From Mycobacterium fragae (GTDB taxonomy: Bacteria > Actinomycetota > Actinomycetes > Mycobacteriales > Mycobacteriaceae), in assembly GCF_002102185.1 (NCBI RefSeq), contig NZ_LQOW01000014.1, positions 124,001 through 188,000 of the forward strand: 64,000 bases of DNA. Direction: 5' to 3'. Positions 62,600-64,000 of the stretch are shown piece after piece (the stretch's first letter is position 1; the number at the start of each line of letters is the position of its first letter). The notes beneath the pieces are model-generated. The model was not told the origin of the DNA. It searched no databases and saw only the letters and a program-made list of their open reading frames with translations. Made by a program: the position numbers and the translations under genes.

Positions 62600-63760
62600 A
62601 TGAACGAGATCGTGATCATCGGGGCCGGGTACACGGGTATGGCGGCGACGATGAGCGTGGCAGCGCGGGTCAAGGGGCGCGACGACGTCCATGTCACCTT
62701 GGTCAACCCGCAGGCGAGATTCACCGAGCGGCTGCGGTTGCACCAGGTCGCATCGGGCCAGAATCTCGCGGATCTGGAGATTCCAGAGCTGTTGGCGGGC
62801 ACCGGTGTTGAGTTCGTGCAGGGCTGGGTGACGGCGGTGGACGCCGACGCCCAGACCGTACGTATCGACGACGAATACACGCTGCGCTACGACACCTTGG
62901 TCTATGCGCTGGGCGCTGTCGCCGACGCCGAGGCCGTCCCCGGCGTCGATGAACATGCGTACACCCTCAATAGCGCTCACGACGCCGAGCTGCTGGCCGA
63001 GCAGCTCGATCGGCTGGCCACCGGCACGGTGGTGGTGGCCGGCGGCGGACTGACCGGCATCGAATCCGCAGCCGAAATCGCCGAGCAGCGTCCCGACCTG
63101 GACGTTGTCCTGCTGAGCAGTGAGCAGCCGGGAGCAATGATGGGGCCCAAGGCCCGGGCACGTCTACTTGCCGGGTTGGCCCGACTGGGTGTGCAGGTGC
63201 GCGCCAGCGTCGACGTGGTGAAGGTCCTCCCGGACGCTGTGGCGCTGGCCGACGGCGAGATTCTCGCCGCGCAGGCGGTGCTGTGGACTGCGGGCGTGCG
63301 GGTCTCACCATTGGCGCGCGCCACCGGGTTGCGGGTCGACGAACGCGGCCGGATCGTCACCGATGCCGCACTGCGATCCGTGTCGCATCCCAACGTCTAC
63401 GCCGTGGGGGACGCGGCGGCGGTCCAGCAGCGCTACGGCGTACTGCACGGCACCTGCCAAAGCGGCATCCCGACCGGCGTGCATGCCGCGGCCTCGATCG
63501 CGCGGCAGCTGAAGGGCAAGCAGCCCAAGCCATTCCGGTTCGGCTATGTCCACCAGCCGGTAAGCCTGGGCCGCCACGATGCGGTCATCCAGTTCACCCG
63601 TCCTGACGACACCCCGGGGCGCTTCTATCTGGCCGGGCGGTGGGCTGTTGCCTACAAAGAAACGGTGAGCGCCAGCCCGTGGAAGACCTACCGACTGCTC
63701 AAGCTGTTGCCCGCGGTGGGCGCAGTGCTCTGGCGGCGCGGCGGACGGTCCACCCGATGA
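62600..63760 (+). CDS. FAD/NAD(P)-dependent oxidoreductase (type II NADH dehydrogenase-like)
   Basis: 386 residues. IVIIGAGYTGMAATMSVAAR (FAD loop) at the start, VVVAGGGLTGIESAAEIAEQ (NADH loop, about residue 155) and NVYAVGDAAAVQQRYG (second FAD motif). No C-terminal membrane anchor. AAAGGGCGG precedes ATG 62600. It overlaps the following sigma factor gene by 4 bp (ATGA), an arrangement of ECF41-like sigma factors with an oxidoreductase partner. Probably the partner whose redox activity relates to the sigma factor's signal. Confidence 0.9.
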   Translation: MNEIVIIGAGYTGMAATMSVAARVKGRDDVHVTLVNPQARFTERLRLHQVASGQNLADLEIPELLAGTGVEFVQGWVTAVDADAQTVRIDDEYTLRYDTLVYALGAVADAEAVPGVDEHAYTLNSAHDAELLAEQLDRLATGTVVVAGGGLTGIESAAEIAEQRPDLDVVLLSSEQPGAMMGPKARARLLAGLARLGVQVRASVDVVKVLPDAVALADGEILAAQAVLWTAGVRVSPLARATGLRVDERGRIVTDAALRSVSHPNVYAVGDAAAVQQRYGVLHGTCQSGIPTGVHAAASIARQLKGKQPKPFRFGYVHQPVSLGRHDAVIQFTRPDDTPGRFYLAGRWAVAYKETVSASPWKTYRLLKLLPAVGAVLWRRGGRSTR

Positions 63761-64000
63761 GCCTCGATGAACGGGTCTTCGCCGACCACCGGAGCCTGAT
63801 GTTCTCGGTCGCCTACCGAATCCTCGGCAGCGCCGCCGACGCGGAGGACGTGGTACAGGACGCCTGGCTCAAGTGGTCGGCAGCCGACCGCACACAGGTC
63901 GCCGATGCGAAGGCCTACCTAGTGCGGATTGTGTCGAACCTATCGATGGAGCGGCTGCGCTCAACGCGGCGCAAACGCGAAACCTATGTCGGACCGTGGC
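63757..64000 (+). CDS. ECF sigma factor, SigJ/ECF41-like, 3' end beyond the window
   Basis: 81 codons seen from ATG 63757. Sigma region 2: MFSVAYRILGSAADAEDVVQ, then DAWLKWSAADRT and KAYLVRIVSNLSMERLRSTR. This opening is typical of ECF41-type factors, which carry a C-terminal SnoaL-like domain; that part is not in the window. ATGA overlap with the oxidoreductase gene shows co-translation. Confidence 0.88.
   Translation, partial: MSLDERVFADHRSLMFSVAYRILGSAADAEDVVQDAWLKWSAADRTQVADAKAYLVRIVSNLSMERLRSTRRKRETYVGPW

Overview
The window is high-GC actinobacterial DNA from a Mycobacterium, probably a slow grower. The right two thirds (about 20.6-64 kb) matches, gene by gene, the order known in M. 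tuberculosis from Rv3193c to Rv3224: UPF0182, Lon-like PDZ protease, ABC1 kinase, whiB7, uvrD2, mycoredoxin, nudC, K+ channel, adnB/adnA, lipV, moeZ, rhlE, parA-like, gpm2, whiB1, pdtaS, biotinylated TB7.3, rshA/sigH and an SDR. It also carries MmpS/MmpL genes, a piece of a PPE gene, and a close paralogue of the Rv2951c phthiodiolone ketoreductase. It is not M. tuberculosis: entC is missing between gpm2 and the GNAT gene, and the left 20 kb does not match what I know of that genome.

Layout. 1-1.6 kb: the 5' part of an acyl-CoA dehydrogenase and a small secreted 4-Cys protein. 1.55-20.5 kb: an accessory segment bounded by two identical 36-bp direct repeats, each holding an intrinsic terminator; the right copy is the terminator of the initiator tRNA gene. 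Inside it: an AraC regulator with MmpS/MmpL; an aldehyde dehydrogenase divergent from a luciferase-like monooxygenase; a UbiX/UbiD prenyl-FMN decarboxylase pair; a chimeric ORF fusing a copied aldehyde dehydrogenase start to a PPE fragment; two alpha/beta hydrolases; a nitroreductase; then a lipid-tailoring-like group (methyltransferase, cupin, Rv2951c-like F420 enzyme, FAD monooxygenase) and a second AraC regulator. No integrase, transposase or CRISPR array is visible.

20.6-23.7 kb: a small operon (SDR, cyanamide-hydratase-like HD protein, cupin) divergent from a GlxA-type AraC regulator. A 21-bp element recurs upstream of the SDR/GlxA pair, upstream of the HD gene, and upstream of the UbiX/UbiD cluster 12 kb away; a weaker match precedes the second AraC gene. 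The promoter architecture around it is also conserved, suggesting one regulon spanning the accessory segment and its flank.

23.7-64 kb: the conserved backbone. Highlights are the whiB7 leader (promoter with AT-rich element, uORF, intrinsic terminator), the whiB1 promoter with a CRP-like site and an overlapping palindrome, a 24-codon gene for ribosomal protein bL37, the AdnAB helicase-nuclease with a 4-bp gene overlap, the sigH/rshA pair with a SigH-type autoregulatory promoter, and an alkyltransferase-like protein with Trp in place of the catalytic Cys. The window ends inside an ECF sigma factor gene that overlaps an FAD/NAD oxidoreductase gene by 4 bp.
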